Positions 47,341 through 58,860 of a stretch of 64,000 nucleotides of DNA are shown here, one piece after another. Each line of letters begins with the position of its first letter. The stretch's first letter is position 1. Where the stretch lies: the NCBI GenBank assembly GCA_039111635.1, contig JBCAQO010000020.1:38680-102679 (forward strand). Direction: 5' to 3'. The notes under the pieces are model-generated. The model did no database searches. It had not been told where the DNA came from and saw nothing but the letters and a program-made list of their open reading frames with translations. Source of the stretch: Heterobasidion occidentale. Its lineage: Eukaryota; Basidiomycota; Agaricomycetes; Russulales; Bondarzewiaceae. A program made the translations under genes and the position numbers.

Positions 47341-49699
47341 ATGCTCCTGTCCTTCGTCTCATCCCTATTTTTTGTGGCGAGCACGACGGCCATCAAGGTG
47401 ACGATACCAGACAATCTCCATCTCAAGTACGATGTCAACGGAAGGTACGCGTCTCGTCAATCTGAAGCTGCAAGCTATCCAGACGCTGAAGGACCTTGTC
47501 CTAAGTTCACTTGACGCCCATGGTACGCTGTGTCGTTCTTGTTCGCTTCTCATTCACTAACCGGTCAGTGAAACAGACGGACACATCCAATATTTTGACG
47601 GGCAATACGTCCTCTATGGTACTTCTTATGACTGCGGGTTTCGCTGGATGAGTGAGTATTCCATGGCCGTTCAATCTGAACGATCTTCAGCTTGCATTAG
47701 ATCCAGTCCCGACTCCAAAGGACAATTTCTGTGGAATCAAAGTATACACCAGCCCGGATCTAGTATCATGGACTTATGAAGGCTATGCATACGATAAAGA
47801 GAAGTATCCCAACCCAGGCTTTCGTCCGAAAGTCGAGTACCGAAACGCGTGCGTATCGTCTCATGTTGAAGTCTGACGTTGTTTCATTCTCAATAATGGA
47901 TGTTCATATTGTCTCTCCTTAGGACATCGACATACTACTTGTTTTTCAACGATATTGCCGTGACAGCCGAGACGAATCTCGCAATATTCACTTCCAACTC
48001 ATCTACCGGACCTTTCGAGTTTGCCAGTTACGGCCATACAATAACGAAAACGATCGGTGACTTCGCTGTTCAACAGGATGAAAATTCCACTGTAGGTTTC
48101 GCTCTCATTGCAAAGTACAGCTAAAAACTTACCCTTCTCGCGATAGGTCTGGATAGCATACTCGCCGAACATCTTTGGCAACGCCACGCTTGAGAAGCTG
48201 ACAGACGACTGGCTCAACGGAACAGGCATCGCAACAGTCCTTCCCGTCTCGTTGATTGAAGCACACGGTCTCACCATCGTCGATGATGTGTGGTACTGGA
48301 TGGTAAGCTACTATCGGGAATCCGCTCACGAAAGCTACTCAGAGTGCTTTTTGTGCGTAGTCTAGTTCGGCTCGTTATGCGGTTATTGCAACTCAACCGA
48401 CACGTCCTTCGTGACGGCAAGCACACCCTTTGGTCATTAATACCTGTTTCATGAATATTTTGCGCATTTCTCACGCGTATATCGTCGGCAGGTCCGTGGA
48501 GCGAGCGGCACTATATCTCAGAAGATAGCTGTGGCGGACAGTCCAGTTTCCTGACGCAAATACCTAATGTATGTTGATTGCTTCCTGACCAAATAATTTG
48601 GCCTGTAATCTTACTGACAACGTTCACAGCCAGCGGGTGGGAAACATATCATATACGTTTCCGACTTGTGGTTTGCTGGAAGCACGAATCAAGCAAGGGC
48701 GCCGCTGCATCTGGAGCCTGTCAGCGTCGGAAACAGGACGATCGGGAATCTGACCTGCCCGGACTCGTTCGACCTGGACGTCGTCGTCGGAAACGGCAAG
48801 TCGTCCTCTCTGAACCAGACCCGCAATATCGATGCCACATCGGGGACGACCGGCTTCGACTACGCTTGCGACCTCCCTCCGTTGAACAATTTGCAGAGTG
48901 GGGCCCGTATACAGGCGTGGTATGATTCCCCGTCCCATGTGCTGAGTCCAGTGATCCTCACATCATTTGCAGGACGGTCAATAAGTCTGGAAGCCTGTCG
49001 GAAGTCGGCTTCAGCATTGGTCAATATCAGTCAGTGAACCGCTCCTATCACTCCGTCGTTCTCACTAAACTAGATCTTGTCTCTGGATTGGATAGCTCCG
49101 ACGGTGGCCTCTCGGTGCAGCTGTTCTCCTTCCAGAATGACAGTGACCTCTTCGATTCGGCCGACTATGCGGGTCCGATAAGTCCCTCGAGGGCGGCGTT
49201 CCCAAATAACCCCATGAACAACTGGAACTGGCTCGCTAACGGCACATACCTGGCGACGAACACGAGTTGGGCACTAGAGAACTACGTCCTTCAACCGAAC
49301 GTCACCGTCCAAAAGGTGCGCGATAGACAGCACTCATGAAGGCTTACTGCGAGCTTGTTCTTACAACAACCAATACTCATTGCTGTTTAGGGAGACCGCC
49401 TCGCGCTTATCCTCAGACCTATAGGCACCATATCACCATACTGTAAGCATGGTTCCACCTGTCCTACATGTGTAGCTGCTGAAGGCCTCTCCAGGTTATG
49501 CGTACAAGAACGCCACCGGAGAGGCGGGTCGCTTGGGGCTTGTTCGCCTGGGTGGATCAGCTGTAAACCCAGACAGGTGCGGCATTTCATTGTCCAGCGG
49601 TTTCATCTCCACAACTGATCGTATCGTTCTTTCGAAAGCACACCGGCGAGCTGGCTTGAAGATGGGAAGGAGCTGAAGTTCTACGCGGTGGTCGAGTAG
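47341..49699 (+). CDS. GH43-like secreted glycosidase, copy B
   Basis: Fourteen exons: 47341-47444, 47506-47522 (17 nt), 47577-47651, 47701-47848, 47923-48091, 48147-48302, 48366-48432, 48492-48568, 48630-48919, 48973-49029, 49096-49315, 49391-49442, 49495-49576, 49639-49699; 524 aa, all phases consistent. It has a signal peptide (MLLSFVSSLFFVASTTA). The catalytic half has the GH43/GH32-superfamily pattern: SSLDAHDGHIQYFDGQYVLY, then YTSPDLVSWTYEGYAYD, then TSNSSTGPFEFASYG, with an N-terminal Asp (in DAHDG) as candidate base. The C-terminal half (from about residue 330) looks like a beta-sandwich with several N-glycosylation sites. Likely acts outside the cell on plant or fungal polysaccharide side chains; the substrate cannot be told. 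It lies 648 bp after copy A, same strand. Confidence 0.75.
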
Positions 49700-50076
49700 A
49701 GATTCCTATAGACTGTACGCTAAAGGAAATGTGCAACAAATTCATTTCACTCCCTCCGTATTCGCGAACAGAATATATCACCGCAATGCTAACCAGGTTC
49801 CTAGCGTGAGGGAAACACTTTATTGCACTCAACGTTCCGGTAGGTCTTAGAAACACCGCATCTACCCCCCAACCCGTCATGATTCACCAGGTTGAGGCTT
49901 CGGAGACAAGACGACAGCCCAATACCGCGAGCTCACAGCAAATAGCACACACCAAGCAACGAACCGCGGTATATATAGGATTAAAGCAAGAACGAGATTA
50001 TCAACACCCGTTCATAATATACGGCTATAAGCCTATCCCCCACTCTGAGTGTCTATGGATATCCCAGCCACGAAAA
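49700..50076. other. Convergent intergenic region
   Basis: Lies between the 3' ends of GH43-like B and ERG25. No gene is seen. Confidence 0.6.
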
Positions 50077-51360
50077 TCATGATGTCTTGGCCTTCTTCCC
50101 CTTCTCGCCCAACCGCTCCACCTCCGCCTCGGCACGCACGCCCTCCGCCTCTGCCTCCTTCACCATGCGCTCCTCGACCTCCTTCATCTGCTGGACCGAC
50201 AGGCCCTTCGCGCGGGCCTCCTTCATGGCGGCCTGCATGCGGGTGCGATAGGCGAGGTACTTGTCGTCCGTGCCGAGCACGCGGTCCCACCACCGGAAGG
50301 ACGTCGAGAAGTTGTTCACGAAGGCCATGTGGTGGAAGTCGTGGTGCTCTGCACCGGACCAGAAGGGCACGATGTGCTGGAGAGACCAGGGGAAGTCTGT
50401 GGGCACAAACCAATCAATAAGCCGCCAGATGCATATACGTATTGGGTAACGCACCATAGCCGCTGTGCGCGTCGACAGCCTGGAAGAGGCGGAGCGTGAT
50501 CCAGATGTAGACGGTGAGGATGTGCAGATTGCGCGTGAAGAAGCAGTAGAGCAGCGGGCCCGCGATGGTGCCAGTGCCGAGAATCATGACCTCCGCGGGG
50601 TGCGCGTACTCAGCGGCCAGACCGAACGGCGCCGAGTACTTGTGATGGATCTTGTGAATGTGCTTGTAGAGCATCGGCGTGTGGAGGAGCTGATGGGCTG
50701 CAGGTTGATGAATTCAAAAACGAGACATGGTAAGCATAGCGAAGAAAAGTCAGTGAAAGAGCGGGTGCTTACCGAAATAGTGGAACATGTCCTCGAAGAA
50801 GAAGAAAAACGCCAGTTGCGGGAGCATGACCTTCCAATGCGGGAAAGGCACCTGCCAGGTGCTCATGCCAAAGATCTCAGCGACAGGGTGGAACAGGAAA
50901 ATCTGTCCAAAAGTCAGCTTGATGAAAATCTCAAAGCAAAGGTGGAAAAATGCTTACGGTGGGAGCTTCAATCGTGAAGTGGGAGAACAGGACGAGCTTG
51001 GTGCATTCCCACTGTTCAGCAACGGTGGGAACCTTGCCAGGCTGCAACTTCCACTTGCGGAAGTACGGGATGGAGTCGATGATGATCCATGGGACGCAGC
51101 GGCCGAAGTACACAATCTGCAGAGCAAGAAACCATTAGTCCTCGGAGTTCGAACAATATATGCCAGCAACAAAGACCAACTTCGTGAAGCAAGAAGCTGG
51201 CAAGACCAGTCGCGATGATGGGGTTGCCAATCCACAGATACCACGCCGCCCACTGCTGCTCGAACCAGTTCAAGGACGCAAAGTCGGTGCCCGCGCCCGC
51301 ATACAGCTGGACACTCGTTAAATGCGCGGCGCTCTGCGCGATGGTCGCGTTCAAAGACAT
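50077..51360 (-). CDS. ERG25: C-4 methylsterol oxidase
   Basis: Di-iron membrane enzyme of the endoplasmic reticulum that oxidises the 4-methyl groups of sterol precursors in ergosterol synthesis. Five exons from 51360: 51360-51181, 51116-50958, 50902-50773, 50697-50455, 50396-50077; introns 64, 55, 75 and 58 bp; 343 aa. The three histidine boxes of the fatty-acid-hydroxylase superfamily are present: HQLLH (158-162), HKIHH (171-175) and HDFHH (256-260). Family text includes [23 protein letters not shown] and HSGYDFPW. Hydrophobic helices lie around residues 40-60, 100-130 and 190-220. The C-terminus is extended by about 40 charged residues (Lys/Glu/Ala-rich, probably helical), ending GKKAKTS. 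A TATATA element (51436-51443) lies 76 bp upstream. Confidence 0.94.
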
Positions 51361-51435
51361 CGTTGCCCAACCAGAAGAAGATTTTTTGACAAGACGAGGG
51401 GGAGGCGGGTGGGGAACGACGGGGAGGAGGGAGGG

Positions 51436-51443
51436 TATATATA
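51436..51443 (-). promoter_or_regulatory. TATA box of ERG25
   Basis: TATATA within GGGTATATATAAGAGG (palindromic core), 76 bp upstream of the ATG at 51360. Confidence 0.5.
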
Positions 51444-51795
51444 AGAGGAGCGGGTGTGCTCGAGGAGAAAGTGGTCTGCTTTTTGGACGGGCAAATTTGA
51501 GAGTGGCGTGACCGCGCTTCTTTTTCCCAATCCGTGACGTGGTCGCGCCACCGCTCCAGCCTCGTCCAGAGCGACCCCCTCGTCGTCGACGCGGACGACG
51601 CCGCTGGCCAGCCCTCGGTCTTTCGCGACGCGGGACGCTCACCCAAAATCTAACGACTTGTTCATTCTTCGACATCCCCCAATGCACTCCATTGATCTTG
51701 CGAACACAAAATGCTTGACTCTCGTAGACACGATCGTTATCAGATCACACGGCATATCTGCTTTCCATACTTCGGTGCTGCCAATTCCTACGCGC

Positions 51796-53048
51796 TCAAG
51801 CGTTCAGCCCCTCCAACCACGCCAGCAACTCGCCGTTCAACTCCTCCGCATGCGATATCGCGAACCAATGGTCGCCGTCGAACTCTCTGATTGTCACCGG
51901 ACCCTTTGCAAGCCGCTGGAGGGTTGCCTTGCCGAACATGGGTAGGCAGATTTCGTCTTTGAGCGCCGCACCGAAGAAGACCGGATGTTGAATCTCGTAC
52001 GAAGACAGTGGCGCCTCTGTGTGGAGCAACGCTGTAAGTCGGAGCATGTCACGACGTAGGGTAAGAGGAAACACGCACGCTTATCATCCTCAGCTGCAAA
52101 GCCTTCTGTGTTTACCCTATACCAGCAGAGCGGGCCCGCGAGGCCTCCCTCGAGCAAAGTCTTTCTGTAGTGTTCTTTGAACTGTCCGCGCAGATAGCCC
52201 CCTCAGGAGTCAGCATAGAGTAAAGAAAGCATAGCCGCGCATCGTGCGTACCTCGGGGCCGACGTAGGCTGGAGCAGGACTCTGCTTGTTGCCCTCGATC
52301 CATGCCTTGGTCGCACCTATCTTAGTGACGTTCTCCCTCCACAACTCCGGCGGGCTCGGGAAGAAGAGGGAGAAGAACGAGTCGAACTGTAATTTCGCAC
52401 ATCAACAAAGCTGACCGGAGCAAGGGGAAGCCCAAAAAGGAACTCACGTTCTGCTCGATCTTCTTGTCCGCGCCCTCCTCAGTGAAGAAATCCCAGTACG
52501 CGAAGAGGTCGCGCCCGACCAGCTTCCGGATCGCTTCGGCCTGTGCGGCGGGGTTGTGCACAGGGTTCGGGGGTGCGTAGCACACGGCCAAGAATCCGAA
52601 CGCGATGAACCGGTCGGGGTGGTAATTCGCCAGGCGCGACGTCGGGCGTGTTCCCCTATTGATGACATCGATCGACATCCAAATCATCGGTTATCGGCAC
52701 ACAAACATGGCGAGAGACGTTTGGGACGCACCAGTCATGCCCGATCGCGATCGCCTTCTGCACACTCTCGTTGTCCATGATGTTCACGATGTCCTTTGCA
52801 AGCCCACTCCCGACATAGGCCTTCGGATCCGTCGGCTTGTCCGTGCCAGCGTATCCCAGCATGTCAGGGATAATCAAGCCGTACCCGTGAGCTTTGAAGA
52901 ACGTAGCCTGTGGGGTCCAGTCCCACGACGACGACGGGAATCCATGCAGGAAGACGATCGTGGGCTTTTCAGACTGGGCGGGAGAGAAGTAGTAGTTGTA
53001 GGTGAACCCGCGGGTCGTGGTGTGTTTCTTGTAGGAAGCAGCATCCAT
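51796..53048 (-). CDS. Epoxide-hydrolase-type alpha/beta hydrolase 1
   Basis: Soluble alpha/beta hydrolase of the epoxide hydrolase family, which opens epoxides through an Asp-ester intermediate. Exons from 53048: 53048-52732, 52655-52448, 52386-52252, 52181-52079, 52016-51796 (317, 208, 135, 103, 221 nt); 327 aa. Oxyanion-hole motif HGFP at 35-38, then SSSWDW and PDMLGYAGTDKP; nucleophile elbow GHDWGT with Asp105; cap region with YWDFFTEEGADKK; catalytic His304 in FDGDHW. No signal peptide, so cytosolic. A TATAAG lies about 82 bp upstream (53130-53135). First of four paralogues with identical exon layout (51.8-61.5 kb). Confidence 0.9.
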
Positions 53049-53291
53049 TGTGTGAGGCAGATCGAGTGGTGAGTTGAGTGATTGCTAGCTTGGAGCGAGT
53101 GCTTTCAAGCATTGCCGGGATGGCAGCTACTTATACCGGTCAGAATCAGAGGGAACCATTGTGAAGTCAAGCAGCATTTGATACTCATTTGATCAGCCCT
53201 TCGATCCGATCGCAATCGTCACGATGCACTCTGGCTCCAGTGTCTAGAAGTGTCCGTTCGAAATTGTCGACAGAGCTGAGCGCGGCGTCCT
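53049..53291. other. Promoter region of hydrolase 1
   Basis: Unique sequence between the hydrolase 1 start and the first MITE. Contains the TATAAG element noted for that gene. Confidence 0.5.
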
Positions 53292-53293
53292 TA

Positions 53294-53672
53294 CAGGGTC
53301 TTGCATAATTTTTGAGAAAGTCGTGCCAGGAAAAAACGGGTTCCTGAGCGCTTCATTCTCGATATGAGAGAAAAGCGCCGGACCTCCCTGCGTGACCCGC
53401 CTGTGACGATCACTCGCCGCTGCTGTCTTCGATAATCCCAGTCAATAACTAGCTCTCAAACTCAACGAGGAATAGGTGGACCCATGGTAAGGTTGATTGA
53501 AGTACTACAAAGAGGTGAGCACACAGTGAGCTGGAAGCAGTAGCCCCGAGCCATGAGGGCGTGACAAGGTTTTGCCGATCATCCCGGCCTGCGGTGCCCA
53601 GTTAGGCAAGTCCTGGTTCAGGAACCCGGTTTTTCTCTGATGCAACTCTCTCAAAAATTATGCAAGACCCTG
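53294..53672. mobile_element. 379-bp TA-flanked MITE
   Basis: The ends are inverted repeats of about 55 bp: CAGGGTCTTGCATAATTTTT at the left and its exact reverse complement at the right, both followed by a related block ending GGGTTCCTGA. It is flanked by TA at 53292-53293 and 53673-53674. Non-coding. TA target and CAGGG terminus suggest mobilisation by a Tc1/mariner-like transposase. Confidence 0.88.
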
Positions 53673-53674
53673 TA

Positions 53675-54377
53675 CTATCATTGCACCGGAGTTGCAAATG
53701 GTATGAGAGGTTCAAAATCGAGCTCCTCGCAGCAACTTTTGACGGCACCTCTTGAAAAAATTCATAGTTGTTTATTTAAACACTCTTCAAGTATCAGAGT
53801 TTTTGCGAGAACAGAAATTGGGTGCAGCAGTGAGGAGACAATGAATAATGGTTTTTAGGGCAGAGATATCTGAGAGATGCTCAAGATCTCTCAGATCCTT
53901 GAGCTCAATTACAAAACTAAAAAAATGACAATATGGAGAGGTGTTACTAAAATCATTCAGGTTATTTTTTATGACTTTGAGGGCTCCACTGCTTTTCACC
54001 AAATTTCTTTCGACGGGCAGTGCCCGATGGCAGGCAGAGTGACAGGGAGTCTCGGGCCGTGTGATGCTTGGTCATTCTTTGAATCTCCGCATGGTGGGTC
54101 GTTCCGCAGTGCGCCCCGTCGGAGTTCAAGTTTAAACGTGACGACGTGTGACCCGATCGTCGGCAAGATTTGCAACTCCCAAGCTTTGCTCGTTTTCAGA
54201 CACCCCGTCTCAATCATATCACAATAATTCTTTGAGTCTGCTTGAAAATATGAAAAAATAACAGGACACATTTCAAGAAGCTTCCGCAGGTATTATAAAA
54301 TTTGGAGCGAGAGAGAGCCCAATTGAAGACGCTACAAAGAAATCTTGTTTTTTTTTGCAACTCCGGTGCAACGATAG
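53675..54377. mobile_element. 703-bp TA-flanked MITE, adjacent to the previous one
   Basis: Terminal inverted repeats of about 24 bp with one mismatch: CTATCATTGCACCGGAGTTG at the left and the reverse complement of CTATCGTTGCACCGGAGTTG at the right. Flanked by TA at 53673-53674 and 54378-54379; the left TA is the right TA of the preceding element. AT-rich interior with no convincing frame. Confidence 0.85.
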
Positions 54378-54615
54378 TAGGCCTTATGTTGGAGAAGCTA
54401 GAGTTTTGCATCTCAGATTTCCTGCTGGAAATACAACTCCGCGTCTGCTCCTTGCTCTGATGTCCGCTCGAGCTCGGAGTCGATGACACCAATCATTGTA
54501 GATACATTGGGGCCCTCGTCGGCCGGCTTCTTCTCTCAGTTGTGCTTCATCTGTAAAGCCGCCTGCATCGCGATATTTGAACGTGTAACACTGCAGCACA
54601 TGAGCGGTGGAACAT

Positions 54616-54676
54616 AGTCTCCGTTGCTGACCCTATCACAGTCGTTCTGTAGTCTCCGTTGCTGACCCTATCACAG
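54616..54676. repeat. 26-bp direct repeat, two copies
   Basis: AGTCTCCGTTGCTGACCCTA followed by TCACAG occurs at 54616-54641 and again at 54651-54676, with CGTTCTGT after each. Recent slippage or duplication; non-coding. Confidence 0.85.
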
Positions 54677-54774
54677 AAGACAGCCGTTCTGTGTATATAG
54701 GGTGGAACATATATACATTTACGTTGGTCAGTCCGGAGTTACATAGTCTTCTACACTCCATCGGCTGGAAGCAC

Positions 54775-56062
54775 TCACAACTTCAGCCCATCCAGCCATA
54801 CCAAAAGCTCGCGATTCACCTCCTCCGCATGCGACAGCACAATCCAATGGTCCCCGTCGAACTCATGGATCGTCGTCGGGCCCTTCGCATATTTCTTCAG
54901 CGTCTCCTTGCCGAAAATGGGGAGGCAGACCATGTCCTTGAGCGCAGCGCCGAAGAACACGGGTTGCTGGATGTCGTATGATCGCTTCGGGACGACTGCA
55001 GGGGAAGGTACGTATCGATCACCCCGGAAGCTGAACGGGAGCAAAAGGGAGGACGACAGTATACGTACGCTTGTCGTCTTCGGCTGTGAAACCTTCTGTG
55101 TTCGCTTTGTGCCAGCAGAGCGGGGCCGCCAAGCCTCCGTCGAGCAAGGTTCGTCTGTAATGCTCTTTGTACTGTGCATCCAGACCACATCAGGACGGAC
55201 TGGCATTCATATCGACGTAACGCTCAAATCATACCTCGGGCTTCACGTAATCTGGGGCCGGGCTCTGCTTGTCGGCCTCAATCCACGCTTTGGTAGCGCC
55301 GCTCACGCAGCAGTGGTCGATCCAGAGCTCCGGTGGATTCGGAAAGATCAAGGAATAAAACGAATCGAACTGAAAAATCCACATCAGTATCCTGTGTTCT
55401 CGTCATAAATATAAGTCATACGCACGTTGTTCTCGATCTTCTTGTCTGCACCTTCCTCAACAAAGAACTTCTGATATGCGAAGACGTCGCGCCCAACGAG
55501 ATCTCGAATTGCCTCGGCCTGAATAGCGAGGTCGACGATGGGGTTCGGGGACAGGTAGCCCACCGCAAAGAACGCGAACGCGATGAAGCGGTCAGAATAG
55601 TAGTTCGCGAGGCGCGAGGCGGGAAGACAGCCCCTGGCGGCGCGAATGCACGGCGACGCCGAGCAGATGGGTATGCGATCGGAATCGATGAGGACGTATA
55701 TCTGAGGCCAATCTTGTAGGCGCAGAATAAGACGCTTCGACGCACCAATCATGCCCGATCGCTACGGCCTTCTGTACACCTTCGTGGTCCATGATATCTA
55801 TGATGTCTCGGGCCAGTCCGCTCCCGATGTACGCTTTTGGGTCCGTCGGCTTGTCGGTCCCAGCATACCCCAACATATCGGGGATGATCAGACCATACCC
55901 GCGCGGCTGAAAGAACGTCGCCTGCGGAGTCCAGTCCCACGATGAGGAGGGGAATCCATGCATGAAGATGAGCGTCGGTTTCTCCGACTGCGCAGGAGAG
56001 AAGAAGTAATTGTAGCTGAACCCGCGGGTCGTAGTGTGCGTTTTGTAGAAAGCGATATCCAT
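54775..56062 (-). CDS. Epoxide-hydrolase-type alpha/beta hydrolase 2
   Basis: Exons from 56062: 56062-55746, 55633-55426, 55369-55235, 55171-55069, 54995-54775, with the same lengths as copy 1; introns 112, 56, 63 and 73 bp; 327 aa. HGFP, PDMLGYAGTDKP, GHDWG nucleophile elbow and DGDHW are all kept. After the nucleophile it reads CLPASRLANYYSDR instead of TRPTSRLANYHPDR in copy 1, so the substrate pocket may differ. A TATATAA element lies about 95 bp upstream (56159-56164). Likely active; substrate unknown. Confidence 0.9.
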
Positions 56063-56841
56063 TTTTCGGGTCAGGGCGGGGAGGGTGATGGTAAGTTGGA
56101 TGTTTGTTTGCTGGTGGGTCGTGGAAGAACTTCGAATTTGGTATGTCGTGAAAGCCCTTATATAGGCTTGCGACTGTAGAACTCACTGATCACGAACGGA
56201 TCCTCCCAGGGAAGTCATTCGGCCAACATTTGATTGGCCTTGGTCTGATCGAAATGGTCATATGTACTCTGAAGTCATTTCTCATCCAACCTTCAGTAGC
56301 CGTGACGCACGCCGTTCTCGATGCGATTGTCTTCTTCCGAGATTTAATGATACAACGGGCTGTCCGATCCTTGACCGGATCGAGGAGCGTGGTCGTAAGG
56401 CCTAAGGGAGAAGGGTTGGGGCACTTGTTGAGGTATCTGTGTGGGTCAGAGACTCGATCCTGGAACAATCGAGCTAAATCGTGACCAGATCTGAATGCAA
56501 CTCACTCACTTTGGAAAATGATTTTAGTCATCTTGAATTGACCCACTTCCCCGGTTTGATCACCTCGGAAGGTATTAGACGCCTTCAATTGCAACCTGCT
56601 CCTCGGTGTAACCGCCTCGGTACTTGGTAAGCATCGCGGCCCATGACCTGAAGGGTGCCTTATGTGTGTTAGCTTCTAGCCGGATGATTTATGCACACGG
56701 CACGCCTCAGCTTGAGAACCAAAGTCTGGCCTATCACAAACATTGAATTCGACTTCCTATCCCTCCATACGTACAGAGATTTATCTTCAGCAAGAAAAAA
56801 TCACATCATGTTGTTACATCTTACGATCATTCGCAAAGCAC
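56063..56841. other. Intergenic region between hydrolases 2 and 3
   Basis: Promoter of hydrolase 2 near its left end; the rest shows no coding signal. Confidence 0.6.
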
Positions 56842-58125
56842 CTACAACTTATGCTCTTCCAACCACGCCGACAGCTCGCGATTTATTTCGTCAGCATGGG
56901 AGAGCACAATCCAGTGGTCGCCATCGAACTCGCGGATCGTCAACGGGCCCTTCGCAGCCGCCTGCACCGTCGCCTTGCCAAATACGGGCAGGGCGATCAT
57001 GTCCTTGAGCGCTGCGCCGAAGAATGCAGGCTGCTGAAACCCGTACGAAGATAGAAGAACGACTATATAATGAGAGGTGTTTAAATCGCGACTAGCTGAG
57101 AGGGAAGTATCGTAGCACGTACGCTTGTCGTCTTCGGCCTGAAAGCCTCCTGTGATCGCTTTGTACCAGCAGAGGGGGGCTGCAAGGCCTCCTTCGAGCA
57201 AGAGTTTCTTATAATGTTCTTTATACTTTTTGCAAAGAAATGTGTCAAAACGAGTCTAAAGGCACGAGGATGGAACACATAGTGCCTACCTCAGGCTTTA
57301 TGTAGGCAGGTGCGGGGCTCTGCTTGTTGCCTTCAACCCACGCCTTGGCCCCGCCGATCACACCGACATGGTCCTTCCAGAGCTCTGGTGGGTTTGGGAA
57401 GAAGAGGGAGAAGAAAGAGTCAAACTACAAGATGAGTGTGAGCATCTCGTGCGCTCGGATTGACTGGTCTCAGAAAAGAGGGATAAATCGTGCCCTGCCC
57501 CGAACAGTATGGAACGAAGGGGAAAAAGTAGCGAAAAATACATACGTTCTTCTCGATCGTCTTGTCCGCGCCCTCCTCAGAAAAGAACTCCCAGTACGCG
57601 AAGACGTCACGTCCGGTGAGCTCGCGTATCTTGGCGGCCTGAGCAGCAGGGTCGAAGACGGGGTTGGGGGGGATGTATCCCACGGCAAGGAATGCAAACG
57701 CGAGGAAGCGATCGTTGTATAAGTTTGCGAGGCGTGAAGCGGGGATGCATCCCCTGCAGATCGATGATATCAGATCCAGAGCAAGCGTATGTGTAGCAGC
57801 ACTCGCACCAATCGTGCCCGATCGCAACTGCTTTCTCCACACCTTCGTGGTCCATGATGTCCACGATGTCCTTCGCGAGCCCACTCCCCACATATACCTT
57901 CGGATCCGTCGGCTTGTCCGAGCCAGCGTACCCAAGCATGTCCGGAACAATCAAGCCGTACCCACGTGCCTTGAAGAATGTAGCTTCCTGGGTCCAGTCC
58001 CAAGACGACGACGGGAATCCATGCAGGAAGATGAGCGTCGACTTGCCTGGCTGGGCGGCAGCGAAAAAGTAGTTGTAGCCGAACCCACGCGTTGTGGTGT
58101 GTTTCTTGTAGGAAGCGGCGTCCAT
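56842..58125 (-). CDS. Epoxide-hydrolase-type alpha/beta hydrolase 3
   Basis: Exons from 58125: 58125-57809, 57753-57546, 57424-57290, 57225-57123, 57062-56842 (317, 208, 135, 103, 221 nt); introns 55, 121, 64 and 60 bp; 327 aa. HGFP, PDMLGYAGSDKP, GHDWG and FDGDHW are present. The post-nucleophile text is CIPASRLANLYNDR, close to copy 2. TATAAA (58201-58206) lies about 76 bp upstream. Likely functional cytosolic hydrolase. Confidence 0.9.
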
Positions 58126-58518
58126 GACAATGATACGGTCAGTTTTTCGGCTGGTGGGAGGGATTGATTGAATGCACTTGGCTGTACTTGTGCACAGTGA
58201 TTTATATGGTGTCGCATCTCAGAAGGGTCCCTGAAACGCATCACTTGGTATTTCCATCACCAACCCAGCGTCTCAAAGTGACCTTGAGCTTACAGAGATG
58301 AGCGCTAGTAGATGTCATTCAGCAGCGATGCCGATGGCTGTCGTCATTCAGCCGTAGCCAGCCATTTGCATGACTGAGCAAGTTCAAAGCAAAAGTGGGT
58401 GCGGATGTCGATGTCATCACGCATCATAGCTTCATCGATTTGACTGAAACCGAAACAACTGTGCGCAGGGCTGAGACGATTGCTACGTCGTGCAAATGGG
58501 GGATTCCTTGGGAGTTTC

Positions 58519-58860
58519 ATTGACTTCTCACGATGTACCTTCCCCGCATTCAATGGTCAACATTAAATTCGCGCACCGTCATGGGGCGCACTGCTTGAGC
58601 ACCCCGTCACCCAACATGGACAGGCAGATCATCATTTTCAGCGTAGGCAGTCTGCGGGGTGACCGGTGACTGGTCGGGCCCGGGACGTCAGTGCGAGTTC
58701 GCCCAGGCGGGACATATGTTCCAGTCCCACGACGATGGCAGGGGGAAGACGAGCAGAGGCTTGCTAGACTGGACTGTGGGCGATTCGGATTAGTCATGAT
58801 GCTCGCGAGTCATGATGTGTCTCTTGAAAGATGTGGCTTCTGCGGCTAAGATAGGGTGAA
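58519..58860 (-). pseudogene. Decayed epoxide-hydrolase paralogue
   Basis: Reading downward in changing frames: FKRHIMTR near 58830 (against FKKHITQR of hydrolase 4), LPSSWDWN near 58720 (against FPSSSWDW), then LKMMICLSMLGDGVLKQCA and MTVREFNVDH followed by a stop where Trp is expected (against DIVCLPALGNALLKQYAKGP and DGDHW). The nucleophile and cap regions are deleted, so the N-terminal and C-terminal pieces are fused. This is a dead fifth copy between hydrolases 3 and 4. Confidence 0.75.
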
